Numbered from the stretch's first letter, positions 1-5,935 are shown. The stretch is 6,223 nucleotides of DNA from Actinomycetota bacterium (GCA_013695055.1 JACDBF010000020.1:1-6223), one strand, 5' to 3'. Notes: generated from the letters alone by a model not told the origin. Numbers and translations: made by a program.

Positions 1-595
1 GACGAGCGCGCAGGCGCTCGAGCTCGGGCTGAAGGGGTGCAGCAGGCCAGCCAGAGCGTAGCAAGGCGAGGCCCCCCGCGGCTCCCCCAAGCGCCCCTGT
101 GACGCAGATGACATCGCCGATGTGCGCCCCCGAGCGAAGCACCACGGGCCCAAGAGGAGCCCCGACGATCGCTACCGAGAGACTGACTTGCGCGCCGCGG
201 CTGATGTCACCGCCCACCACGTTTACCTCCCAGCGCCGCCCGGCCGCGGCCAGGCCCTTGACAAGGTCGTCGACGAGCGCCACCGAAGCGTCCGAGGGCA
301 GCGAGAGCGAGACCACGGCGCTCGAGGCGCGGCCCCCCATGGCGGCGATGTCGGAAACGTTGGCCGCCAGCGCCTTCCATCCGATATCCGCGCCCGAACA
401 GTAGGCGAGATCGAAATCGATGCTCTCGACCAGCGTATCGATGGCGAACAACAGGTCGCCGCGGGGAGCCGGGACCACGGCGGCGTCGTCGCCGCCCCAC
501 ACCTCACCGGCGGGTGCCTCGCCGAAGCCGAGCGCAACTCTGTCGAGCAGACCGGATTCGCCCAGGTCCGAGACCCGCTTGTCGGCCTCGCTCAT
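1..595 (-). CDS. thiL: Thiamine-monophosphate kinase ThiL (3' end cut off by window edge)
   Basis: ThiL phosphorylates thiamine monophosphate with ATP to give thiamine diphosphate, the last step of cofactor synthesis in the cytosol. The visible 198 codons cover roughly the N-terminal 60% of a family usually about 320 residues long, and the frame is open to the left edge. Family landmarks appear in order: GGDDAAVV at residues 34-41, DTLVESIDF at 53-61, NVSDIAAMGG at 79-88 (Mg/ATP-binding core), GGDISRG at 128-134 and the glycine-rich VTGALGGAAGGL at 165-176. The usual GGDTT is GGDIS here, a mild deviation. The ATG at 593-595 lies 4 bp after the pckA stop (TGA-GCTA-ATG) and has only a weak purine stretch before it, so translation is probably coupled to pckA. 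Identity is firm; the C-terminus cannot be assessed. Confidence 0.93.
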   Translation of the reverse strand, partial: MSEADKRVSDLGESGLLDRVALGFGEAPAGEVWGGDDAAVVPAPRGDLLFAIDTLVESIDFDLAYCSGADIGWKALAANVSDIAAMGGRASSAVVSLSLPSDASVALVDDLVKGLAAAGRRWEVNVVGGDISRGAQVSLSVAIVGAPLGPVVLRSGAHIGDVICVTGALGGAAGGLALLRSGWPAAPLQPELERLRAR

Positions 596-599
596 TAGC

Positions 600-2177
600 T
601 CACTCGGAAAGGGGGCCGGCCTTCAAGACCTCGGGAGGGACGCGGTCGGCGAAGCTCTCGAAGTTCTTGACGAACATCCGCGCCAGCTCGCGGGCGTGCT
701 CGTCGTAATCGTCCTCGTCGTCCCACGTCGACCGGGCATCGAGTATCTCGTCGGGCACGCCGGGGCACGTTGTGGGGAAGTCGAGATTGAAGATGTCGTG
801 CGTCCGGACCTCGACGCGGTCGAGGGCTCCCGAAGTCGCAGCCCTTACCAGCGCCCGTGTGTGGTCGATGTCCATGCGCTCTCCGACCCCGAAAGGGCCG
901 CCCGTCCATCCGGTGTTCAGCAAGAACACTCGTGCGCCGTGCTTGTTGATTCGCTCGCCCAACATCGTCGAGTAGGTCTCGGCCGGCAGCGGCAAGAAGG
1001 GGGCCCCGAAACAGGCGGAGAAGGTCGCTTGTGGCTCGCTGCCCAAGCCCGCTTCCGTGCCCGCCAGCTTGGAGGTGAACCCCGACAGGAAGTGATACCG
1101 AGCGGCTTCGGGAGAGAGGCGAGCGATGGGAGGCAACACCCCGAACGCGTCGGCCGTCAGAAAGATGATCGTTCCGGCGTGCCCGCCGCGGCCTTCGGGG
1201 ATGAATCGAGGGATCATCTCGAGCGGATAGGCGGCGCGCGTGTTCTCGGTGAGGGAGCTGTCGTCGAAATCCACGGCGCGCGTGTCGTCGTCGATGACGA
1301 CGTTCTCGACCACCGACCCGAACGTGATGGCGCCCCAGATTTGCGGCTCTTTCTCGGGCGAGAGGCCGATGCACTTCGCATAGCAGCCGCCCTCGAAATT
1401 GAAGACACCGTTGTCGGACCAGCCATGTTCGTCGTCGCCGATGAGCCGGCGTTCGGGATCTGCGGACAGCGTCGTCTTTCCGGTGCCCGACAGACCGAAG
1501 AACAGCGCCACGTCTCCATCCCGGCCGGAGTTGGCCGAACAATGCATCGGCAGCACGCCCGATTCAGGCATCAAATAGTTGGCCGATGTGAAGAGCGACT
1601 TCTTGATCTCGCCCGCGTAGTAGGTGCCGCAAATCAATATCTGTCTGCGCTCTAAGTCGATTCCGACGAAGACGTTGGAATTGGTGCCGTCACGCTCGGG
1701 CATTGCATTGAAGCTCGGCGCGGCCACGATGACGAACTCCGGCCCCTCGGGCTCGAGCTTAGAAGGATCGATGTTGCGAAACAGCTGCTTCGCGAAGAGC
1801 GCGTGCCAGGCGAGCTCGGCTACGACGCGCAGCGTCATGCAATGCTCGGGGTCGGCTCCCACGCTGCCGTCCACGACGAACAGATCGCGCCCCTCGAGGT
1901 GACCCCTCACACGCTCGAAGAGCTGATCGAAAACCTGTGGCTCGATCGGCTGGTTGACGTCTCCCCAATCGATCTTGTCCTGAGACTCGCCGTGGGCCAC
2001 GAAGAAACGATCGGAGGGCGAGCGGCCGGTGCGTTCTCCGGTAGCCGTGACCAACGCTCCCGATGTGGCGAGCTTCCCCTCACGGCGCCCGACGGCGAGC
2101 TCGACCAGCTCGGCGGCGCTCGGGTTGTGGCGCACTTCCCCCGGCCTTTGAATGCCGGCCAGCTCGCTTGGCGTCAT
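600..2177 (-). CDS. pckA: Phosphoenolpyruvate carboxykinase, ATP-dependent
   Basis: This enzyme decarboxylates and phosphorylates oxaloacetate to phosphoenolpyruvate with ATP, the committing step of gluconeogenesis from TCA intermediates. The 525-residue product is close to the usual ~530-540. Visible landmarks are RTGRSPSDRF near residues 49-58 (substrate arginine), YYAGEIKKS at 186-194 (Mn/substrate lysines), H212 after the MPESGVLPMH stretch, the P-loop GLSGTGKTT at 228-236 with K234, the kinase-2 motif LIGDDEHGW at 245-253, and ENTRAAYP later on. The GLSGTGKTT plus LIGDDE pattern marks the ATP-type family, not the unrelated-looking GTP-type (pckG). I chose the ATG at 2175-2177 because GGAGGAG lies 7 bases before it and the protein then starts as the family does. 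A longer open frame reaches a TTG at 2330, but it adds unconserved sequence and runs into the divergent gene. It heads a two-gene unit with thiL. Confidence 0.96.
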   Translation of the reverse strand: MTPSELAGIQRPGEVRHNPSAAELVELAVGRREGKLATSGALVTATGERTGRSPSDRFFVAHGESQDKIDWGDVNQPIEPQVFDQLFERVRGHLEGRDLFVVDGSVGADPEHCMTLRVVAELAWHALFAKQLFRNIDPSKLEPEGPEFVIVAAPSFNAMPERDGTNSNVFVGIDLERRQILICGTYYAGEIKKSLFTSANYLMPESGVLPMHCSANSGRDGDVALFFGLSGTGKTTLSADPERRLIGDDEHGWSDNGVFNFEGGCYAKCIGLSPEKEPQIWGAITFGSVVENVVIDDDTRAVDFDDSSLTENTRAAYPLEMIPRFIPEGRGGHAGTIIFLTADAFGVLPPIARLSPEAARYHFLSGFTSKLAGTEAGLGSEPQATFSACFGAPFLPLPAETYSTMLGERINKHGARVFLLNTGWTGGPFGVGERMDIDHTRALVRAATSGALDRVEVRTHDIFNLDFPTTCPGVPDEILDARSTWDDEDDYDEHARELARMFVKNFESFADRVPPEVLKAGPLSE

Positions 2178-2184
2178 AGGCGAT

Positions 2185-2191
2185 CTCCTCC
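2185..2191 (-). promoter_or_regulatory. Ribosome binding site of pckA
   Basis: On the minus strand GGAGGAG lies 7 bases before the ATG at 2177. It decides the start in favour of this ATG over the upstream in-frame TTG at 2330. Confidence 0.85.
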
Positions 2192-2329
2192 AACGTGAGC
2201 CCAAACCAGGCAGCTTAACCGCGGCCCTCGTCGCCAACGGCTTCGGACTTTGCGCGCCGTGCGCCGGTGACATACCCTTAGCTGCCTCAAGTATCGGGGG
2301 CACGCGGCCGGCGGTTTCGGTCGATGACA

Positions 2330-2336
2330 AAGGAGG
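2330..2336 (+). promoter_or_regulatory. Ribosome binding site deciding the GTG start of the RAM-domain gene
   Basis: AAGGAGG is followed by 8 bases and then the GTG at 2345. The in-frame ATG at 2324 lies before this site and has no comparable ribosome binding sequence, so the GTG is preferred. Confidence 0.85.
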
Positions 2337-2344
2337 AGCACAAG

Positions 2345-2584
2345 GTGGCCGATGTCCAGGCTTACATCCTGATCCAGACGGAAGTAGGCAAGGCCGCCCA
2401 GGTGGCCAAGCAGGCGCAGGCCATCGAGGGCGTCGATGCGGCCGAAGACGTAACCGGCCCCTACGATGTCATCGTGCGGGCGAGCGCCGGAAACGTAGAC
2501 GATCTCGGCAAGCTCGTGGTCGCCAGCATCCAATCCGTCGAGGGCATCACGCGCACCCTTACCTGCCCGGTCGTTCACCTCTGA
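2345..2584 (+). CDS. Stand-alone Lrp/AsnC ligand-binding (RAM) domain protein
   Basis: The 79-residue product corresponds to the C-terminal effector-binding half of Lrp/AsnC regulators, with no helix-turn-helix. It has the alternating strand-helix pattern of that fold: a hydrophobic first strand (AYILIQTEVG, residues 6-15), a helix (AAQVAKQAQAI), the GPYDVIVRA strand at 38-46, a second helix around DDLGKLVVASIQSV, and a final strand ending ITRTLTCPVVHL. Family members form dimers or octamers and bind amino acids. Without a DNA-binding domain this one would act by assembling with full-length Lrp proteins or by an unknown sensing role; that is inference. The GTG start is chosen from the AAGGAGG 8 bases upstream; an ATG at 2324 would add 7 residues. 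It directly precedes and overlaps the PLP enzyme, suggesting a link to sulfur amino acids. The ligand cannot be told from sequence. Confidence 0.88.
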   Translation: MADVQAYILIQTEVGKAAQVAKQAQAIEGVDAAEDVTGPYDVIVRASAGNVDDLGKLVVASIQSVEGITRTLTCPVVHL

Positions 2585-3780
2585 GCCACGGTTCCTCGCA
2601 GCGCCGCTCCTTTCACACACGCTCGGTTCATCCTCCGGCGCCGCCCGGCCAGGCGGGCGAGCCGCTCAGCCCCGTAATCGATCCGTCATCGACCTATTCG
2701 TTCTCGGATGTCTCGGAGTTCGCGACCGCGTCGGCCGAGAAGGTGGGGGCCGGATACGTCTACGCTCGCTGGGCCAACCCGACCGTAGACGCGCTCGAAG
2801 CCGCGATCGCGGACCTCGAGGGCGCAGAGGTGGCGGAAGCGTTCGCCAGCGGCATGGCTGCGATCTCGGCGATCTTCCTCGCTCACTGCAGCGCGGGCGA
2901 CCGCGTCGTCGCGGCCCGCCAGCTTTACGGCAACACCCATTCGCTTCTTCTAAAGCGGCTCCCCCGCTACGGGATAGAAGCCTCGACCTTCGATCTCCTC
3001 GATTACGAGGGGATGGCGGACGCCCTTGGGGGGGCCAGGCTGCTCTATTGCGAAACCATCGGCAACCCACGCGTGCAGGTCGCCGATCTGCCGCGCCTCG
3101 CAGAGATCGCGGCCACAGCCGGCGTTCCCTTGGTGGTCGACAACACGTTCGCGAGCCCCTATCTGTGCCGGCCGCTCGAGCACGGAGCCTCGCTGGTAGT
3201 TCATTCCGTCACCAAGCTCATCGGGGGCCATCACGATCTGCTCGGCGGGATCGTGTGCGGTGACGCTGCGCTGATCGAGCCGATAAGAGCCGTGGGCCGG
3301 GACCTTGGGGCGACCCTCGCCCCTTTCAATGCATGGCTGTCCCTTAGGGGTCTGGCGACACTTGGGGTGCGCGCCGAACGATCGTGCGCGACCGCTGGGG
3401 CCGTCGCAGAGGCTCTACAAGCCCATCCCCGTGTGGAGCGCGTGCACTATCCGGGCCTCGAGTCAGACCCCTCGCGCGCTCTCGCAGACGCCCTCCTCGG
3501 GGGCAGGGGTGGAACCATCATGGGGGTCGACCTCGCCGGGAGCCGGGCAGGGGCCAAGGAGTTTCAGGACAGACTGCGTCTGATCGAGAGGGCGGCGTCG
3601 GTGGGCGGCACCCACTCTCTCATCGTGCATGCGGCGAGCGTCACCCACACGCAGCTGAGCCCGGCCCAGCTGCTCGACGCGGGCATCTCAGAGGGCTTCT
3701 GCAGGCTCTCGATCGGGCTCGAAGACCCCGATGACTTGATTGCCGACCTCTCGCATGCCCTCGAAGCAGGAAACGCTTGA
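2581..3780 (+). CDS. Cys/Met metabolism PLP-dependent enzyme (cystathionine gamma-synthase / gamma-lyase family), probable CTG start
   Basis: This is a 399-residue fold-type I PLP enzyme of the trans-sulfuration family. Motifs in order, counting from the CTG: YARWANPT at 61-68 (phosphate-binding Tyr/Arg from the neighbouring subunit), FASGMAAI at 88-95, ETIGNP at 158-163, DNTFASP at 187-193 (Asp187 to the pyridine nitrogen), HSVTK with the Schiff-base Lys212, LIGGHHDLLGG after it, SVGGTHSL at 340-347, and Arg375 in FCRLSIGLED (substrate carboxylate). Members make cystathionine, cleave it, cleave methionine, or sulfhydrylate acylated homoserine. Here the position usually Glu in synthases and lyases is His345, and the Cys typical of methionine gamma-lyase is Asn, so specificity stays open. 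No ATG, GTG or TTG lies in frame between the remote ATG at 2152 and a GTG at 2743, which would remove 54 residues. CTG at 2581, overlapping the preceding TGA, gives the N-terminus expected for the family (about 10 residues before FHTRSVH). No ribosome binding site is visible, so coupled translation is likely. Confidence 0.88.
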   Translation: MSHGSSQRRSFHTRSVHPPAPPGQAGEPLSPVIDPSSTYSFSDVSEFATASAEKVGAGYVYARWANPTVDALEAAIADLEGAEVAEAFASGMAAISAIFLAHCSAGDRVVAARQLYGNTHSLLLKRLPRYGIEASTFDLLDYEGMADALGGARLLYCETIGNPRVQVADLPRLAEIAATAGVPLVVDNTFASPYLCRPLEHGASLVVHSVTKLIGGHHDLLGGIVCGDAALIEPIRAVGRDLGATLAPFNAWLSLRGLATLGVRAERSCATAGAVAEALQAHPRVERVHYPGLESDPSRALADALLGGRGGTIMGVDLAGSRAGAKEFQDRLRLIERAASVGGTHSLIVHAASVTHTQLSPAQLLDAGISEGFCRLSIGLEDPDDLIADLSHALEAGNA

Positions 3781-3784
3781 TTCT

Positions 3785-3792
3785 GCCCGGGC
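3785..3792. other. 8-bp palindrome in the 13-bp gap between convergent genes
   Basis: GCCCGGGC sits between the stop codons of the PLP enzyme (3778-3780) and gpsA (3794-3796). No T-run follows on either strand, so it is not a classical intrinsic terminator. Converging transcripts must overlap here or end by another mechanism. Confidence 0.3.
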
Positions 3793-3793
3793 C

Positions 3794-4834
3794 TCAGCTC
3801 TTGGGGTGGACGAGCAAGTAATTCTCAACCCCGTGGAACTCCGAGCGGAGCTCGCGCGCGAGCAAGTCTGCAGCCGCGCCTTCCACGGAGGCGCCCTCGT
3901 GGCAGATCGCAACGACGTTCTCGGTTATCGGCATCCACACTCCGGCCTCGGTGCCGAGCTCGAGGATGGGCTTACAGCTCTGCACACCTTCGGCGACCAT
4001 CTTCATGGACCCCATGATGTCTCCGATGTCCCGGCCCTTGCCGAGCTCTATGCCGACCGAATGGTTTCGCGACTGCGGGCTTGCGCAGGTCGCAATGAGG
4101 TCGCCCACGCCCGCAAGGCCTAAGAAAGTGATCGGCTGAGCGCCGAAATGTACCGAGAACCGGGCCATCTCGGCCAGCCCTCGAGTGATCACCGTGGCCT
4201 TGGTGTTGTCGCCGTAGCCGAGGCCCTCGGCGATGCCCGCGGCGATGGCAATGACGTTCTTGAAGGCCCCTCCTATCTCGGCGCCGGCGACGTCGTTATT
4301 CGAATAGCAGCGAAAGTTAGTCGTGTGAAAAAGGTCGTGTATCAGCGCCGCGCCGGCGTCGTCCGCGCACGCGACGGTTGATGCGGCCGGAAAGCCCGTG
4401 GCGATCTCGCGCGCGAGGTTCGGGCCGGTGAGCACCGCGATGGACCGAGCGGTGATCCCTTCGACCTCGTCGCTCAGGACTTCGGACATGCGCTTTCGGG
4501 TGGTGACCTCGAGTCCTTTGGTGAGGCTCACGAAGGTGGGTCGGCCGCTCACGTGCTCGAGCACCGAGCGCAGGACGGAGCGAAAGCCGTGAGAAGGGAC
4601 GGCCATGACGATGACCTCGGCCCCGGCGATGGCATCCCTCAGGTTGCTGGTTGCGGCAAGCCCCTCGGGCAGAGCGATGTCGGGAAGATAAAGGGGGTTC
4701 TCATGGAAGAGGTTGATGGTCTCGGCCAGCTCGGCGCGGCGAGCCCACAAGAGGATCTCGTGCTCGGCCTTGCGCTGGAGCAGGGTGGCGACCGCAGTCC
4801 CCCACGACCCCGCCCCCACAACCGCCACCCTCAT
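3794..4834 (-). CDS. gpsA: Glycerol-3-phosphate dehydrogenase [NAD(P)+]
   Basis: GpsA reduces dihydroxyacetone phosphate with NAD(P)H to sn-glycerol-3-phosphate, the backbone for phospholipid synthesis, in the cytosol. The 346-residue length fits the family (about 330-340). The N-terminal Rossmann motif is GAGSWGTA at residues 7-14. Further landmarks are VMAVPSHGFR at 76-85, SLTKGLE at 103-109 with Lys106, LTGPNLAREIA at 135-145, the catalytic lysine Lys192 in GGAFKNVIAIAAGI, the DNTKATVITRG segment at 209-219, GLAGVGDL at 239-246 and the substrate-binding SRN at 255-257. The ATG (4832-4834) overlaps the plsC stop as ATGA, so the gene is second in a coupled plsC-gpsA unit. GGGAAG lies upstream within the end of plsC. 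The gene appears complete with no missing key residue. Confidence 0.97.
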   Translation of the reverse strand: MRVAVVGAGSWGTAVATLLQRKAEHEILLWARRAELAETINLFHENPLYLPDIALPEGLAATSNLRDAIAGAEVIVMAVPSHGFRSVLRSVLEHVSGRPTFVSLTKGLEVTTRKRMSEVLSDEVEGITARSIAVLTGPNLAREIATGFPAASTVACADDAGAALIHDLFHTTNFRCYSNNDVAGAEIGGAFKNVIAIAAGIAEGLGYGDNTKATVITRGLAEMARFSVHFGAQPITFLGLAGVGDLIATCASPQSRNHSVGIELGKGRDIGDIMGSMKMVAEGVQSCKPILELGTEAGVWMPITENVVAICHEGASVEGAAADLLARELRSEFHGVENYLLVHPKS

Positions 4835-5505
4835 AGCGTCACGCTTCCCGTCGGCCGCTCGCCGGCGACGAGGCGAAGCGCGGCTACCAGCGCCGCGACC
4901 TCATTCATGAGGCGCCTCGACAGCGACACCCACCCGGCGCGCTCATCGTCTTCGTGCACCTCCATGGGCTCTCCGGCCCGGACGTAGATGTCCTGACGCG
5001 GAGGCCACCAGTGGGTACCGGCGCCTTTGGGCCAGACGGCCGCTGTGCCCCACACCGCGCACGGGATGAGGGATGCTCTCGTCTCGAGAGCGAGCCGAGC
5101 CGCCCCCGTCTTCGGCGCCATGGGGGCGAGATCGGGATCGGTGGTAACCGTCCCTTCCGGAAAGATGATCACGGCCTCTCCCCCCTCGAGGGCGTCCCGA
5201 GCCGCCCCGAGAGCCGAGGTCGCGGAGCTGTGGCCGCGCACCACGGGGATCTGATGTGCGCTTCGAAGAATCCAGCCGATGCGCCGGTCCTCGAAGAGCT
5301 CGGCCTTGGCCAGAAAGCGGCTTCTCCTGCCGGCCCGGTCGACGGCGTAGGCGGCCGCAAGCGGGTCGAGGTAGGCAATGTGATTGAAGGCGATTATCGC
5401 CGGGCCCGTTGCGGGGATGTTCTCGGTGCCTTCGACGTGCCAGCGAAACCATGCACCCAGAGAGGGCTTGAGCACGGCCCTCATCAACCCATAACCCGGT
5501 TCCAC
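4831..5505 (-). CDS. plsC: 1-acyl-sn-glycerol-3-phosphate acyltransferase (PlsC family)
   Basis: PlsC-family enzymes transfer a fatty acyl group to lysophosphatidic acid, giving phosphatidic acid at the inner face of the membrane. The 224-residue product carries the four acyltransferase blocks: the catalytic NHIAYLDP (His42-x4-Asp47), FLAKAELF at 64-71 (block II), FPEGT at 115-119 (block III, glycerol-phosphate binding) and LIPCAVWGT at 146-154 (block IV). No clear transmembrane helix is seen, which suits the short, peripherally bound members. The GTG start is supported by GGGAGG 7 bases upstream; an internal ATG at codon 8 is the alternative. It leads the plsC-gpsA pair, which makes biochemical sense because GpsA supplies the glycerol-3-phosphate that is acylated twice. 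Related proteins in the broad family can acylate other lipids, so the exact acceptor is inferred. Confidence 0.92.
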   Translation of the reverse strand: MEPGYGLMRAVLKPSLGAWFRWHVEGTENIPATGPAIIAFNHIAYLDPLAAAYAVDRAGRRSRFLAKAELFEDRRIGWILRSAHQIPVVRGHSSATSALGAARDALEGGEAVIIFPEGTVTTDPDLAPMAPKTGAARLALETRASLIPCAVWGTAAVWPKGAGTHWWPPRQDIYVRAGEPMEVHEDDERAGWVSLSRRLMNEVAALVAALRLVAGERPTGSVTL

Positions 5506-5512
5506 GCCCTCG

Positions 5513-5518
5513 CCTCCC
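5513..5518 (-). promoter_or_regulatory. Ribosome binding site deciding the GTG start of plsC
   Basis: GGGAGG on the minus strand is 7 bases from the GTG at 5505. This favours GTG over the internal ATG at 5484. Confidence 0.8.
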
Positions 5519-5537
5519 GTCTATCCCCGCCGCGCTG

Positions 5538-5543
5538 ATCATA
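5538..5543 (-). promoter_or_regulatory. Putative -10 box of the plsC-gpsA promoter
   Basis: TATGAT on the minus strand differs from the -10 consensus at one base and is a rare AT-rich hexamer in this GC-rich setting. Transcription would start near 5531, leaving a leader of about 25 nt with the ribosome binding site inside it. A -35 match is poor (CCGACC at an 18-bp spacing). A direct repeat occupies the -35 region. Confidence 0.45.
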
Positions 5544-5546
5544 CGA

Positions 5547-5570
5547 ACAGGTCGGCGGACAGGTCGGCGG
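5547..5570. repeat. Perfect 12-bp tandem repeat (2 copies) upstream of plsC
   Basis: The unit ACAGGTCGGCGG occurs twice head to tail at 5547-5558 and 5559-5570. It begins 3 bp from the putative plsC -10 box and covers the region where the -35 box should be. A 12-bp period is near one helical turn, so both copies could be read from one face of the DNA. It could be an operator or simple slippage. Confidence 0.85.
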
Positions 5571-5661
5571 GAGCAGAATGACTAGCCCCCGGCGGCATGA
5601 AAACCACCTAGCGTGACCATAGCTCCCGAGCCCATCAGCCGTCAGTATTTGGAAGAGCGGA

Positions 5662-5682
5662 CCGCGCAAGCATCCTGCGCGG
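5662..5682 (+). other. Hairpin in the leader of the small right-hand genes
   Basis: CCGCGCA (5662-5668) and TGCGCGG (5676-5682) form a perfect 7-bp GC-rich stem with a 7-nt loop. A second, weaker stem GACC/GGTC (5687-5690 with 5697-5700) overlaps the ribosome binding site at 5693-5698. Together they could influence translation of the gene at 5705. No T-run follows, so it is not an intrinsic terminator. The rest of the 199-bp divergent region 5506-5704 shows no gene. Confidence 0.4.
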
Positions 5683-5692
5683 CGGGGACCTT

Positions 5693-5698
5693 AGGGGG
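5693..5698 (+). promoter_or_regulatory. Ribosome binding site of the 76-aa gene
   Basis: AGGGGG ends 6 bases before the ATG at 5705. It supports the plus-strand frame over the exactly antisense minus-strand frames in this stretch. Confidence 0.6.
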
Positions 5699-5704
5699 TC
5701 GGTC

Positions 5705-5935
5705 ATGAGCAAATGTCTCGATGCGGAGGTAGCGCCGCATAGGAACGAGCGGTTGAGGCGCGGGCGGCGGGCGGCCACCCTGCGCCCACACGCCCTGGAC
5801 ATCGGCATCGAGGGAGATCCCGAGACGTGGGAGCCTCCGGTAAGCCCGGTTCCACAGAGGACGCCCGCGCCACCGGAGCGTACGCCGGCCCCCTTACCGA
5901 TCGAGGCGCCCCCTCCGGTCGAGGTTCCGGCATGA
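5705..5935 (+). CDS. Small uncharacterised protein, basic N-terminal half and proline-rich C-terminal half
   Basis: I do not recognise this 76-residue protein. Its first half is basic, with an arginine cluster (RNERLRRGRR, residues 13-22). After IGIEGDPETWEP it becomes proline-rich and probably disordered: 14 of residues 44-76 are proline, and RTPAP occurs twice (52-56 and 59-63). There is no signal peptide, membrane segment or catalytic motif. Support for it being real comes from AGGGGG 6 bases before the ATG and from the ATGA overlap with the following gene (ATG at 5932, TGA at 5933-5935), the same coupling seen in plsC-gpsA. Third-position GC is lower than in the neighbouring enzymes, so it may be fast-evolving, recently acquired or non-essential. 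A minus-strand frame covers the same DNA but has no such support. Confidence 0.6.
   Translation: MSKCLDAEVAPHRNERLRRGRRAATLRPHALDIGIEGDPETWEPPVSPVPQRTPAPPERTPAPLPIEAPPPVEVPA

Larger units (their letters stand above)
2178..2344. promoter_or_regulatory. Divergent intergenic region between pckA and the RAM-domain gene
   Basis: This 167-bp stretch must hold promoters for both directions. For the plus strand a weak candidate is TTGCGC (2250-2255) with a 17-bp spacer to TACCCT (2273-2278), matching the consensus at about half the positions in each box. No good minus-strand pair is evident. The 7-bp inverted arms GGCAGCT (2209-2215) and AGCTGCC (2280-2286) flank the centre of the region and could be regulator half-sites, though arms this short can arise by chance. 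No coding potential was seen here. Confidence 0.4.

Noticed and set aside
595..1542. Minus-strand 315-codon frame overlapping pckA in another frame.
   Set aside because: This is an out-of-frame shadow of pckA on the same strand; the product is Arg/His-rich with no motif.
420..1655. Long plus-strand open frame of 411 codons opposite pckA and thiL.
   Set aside because: It is an antisense shadow of two firmly identified genes in high-GC DNA, and its product is Arg-rich without domains.
2178..2330. N-terminal extension of PckA to a TTG at 2330.
   Set aside because: It adds 51 unconserved residues, has no ribosome binding site and overlaps the leader of the divergent gene. The ATG at 2177 has a strong site and the right family length.
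2152..2580. Extension of the PLP enzyme back to the ATG at 2152 (542-residue reading).
   Set aside because: The added part runs antisense through the pckA start, across the divergent region and through the RAM gene out of frame. It is low-complexity Arg/Gly sequence with no family match.
4943..5542. Open frames of about 195-199 codons on both strands over plsC.
   Set aside because: Both lie over the well-supported plsC frame and have no conserved motif or ribosome binding site.
5620..5704. Possible tRNA gene (stem with 7-nt loop centred on CAT, preceded by a GAGCG-like D-arm end).
   Set aside because: The base before the anticodon is not U, the D-stem does not pair, no TTCGA-type T-loop is present and no acceptor stem can be formed.
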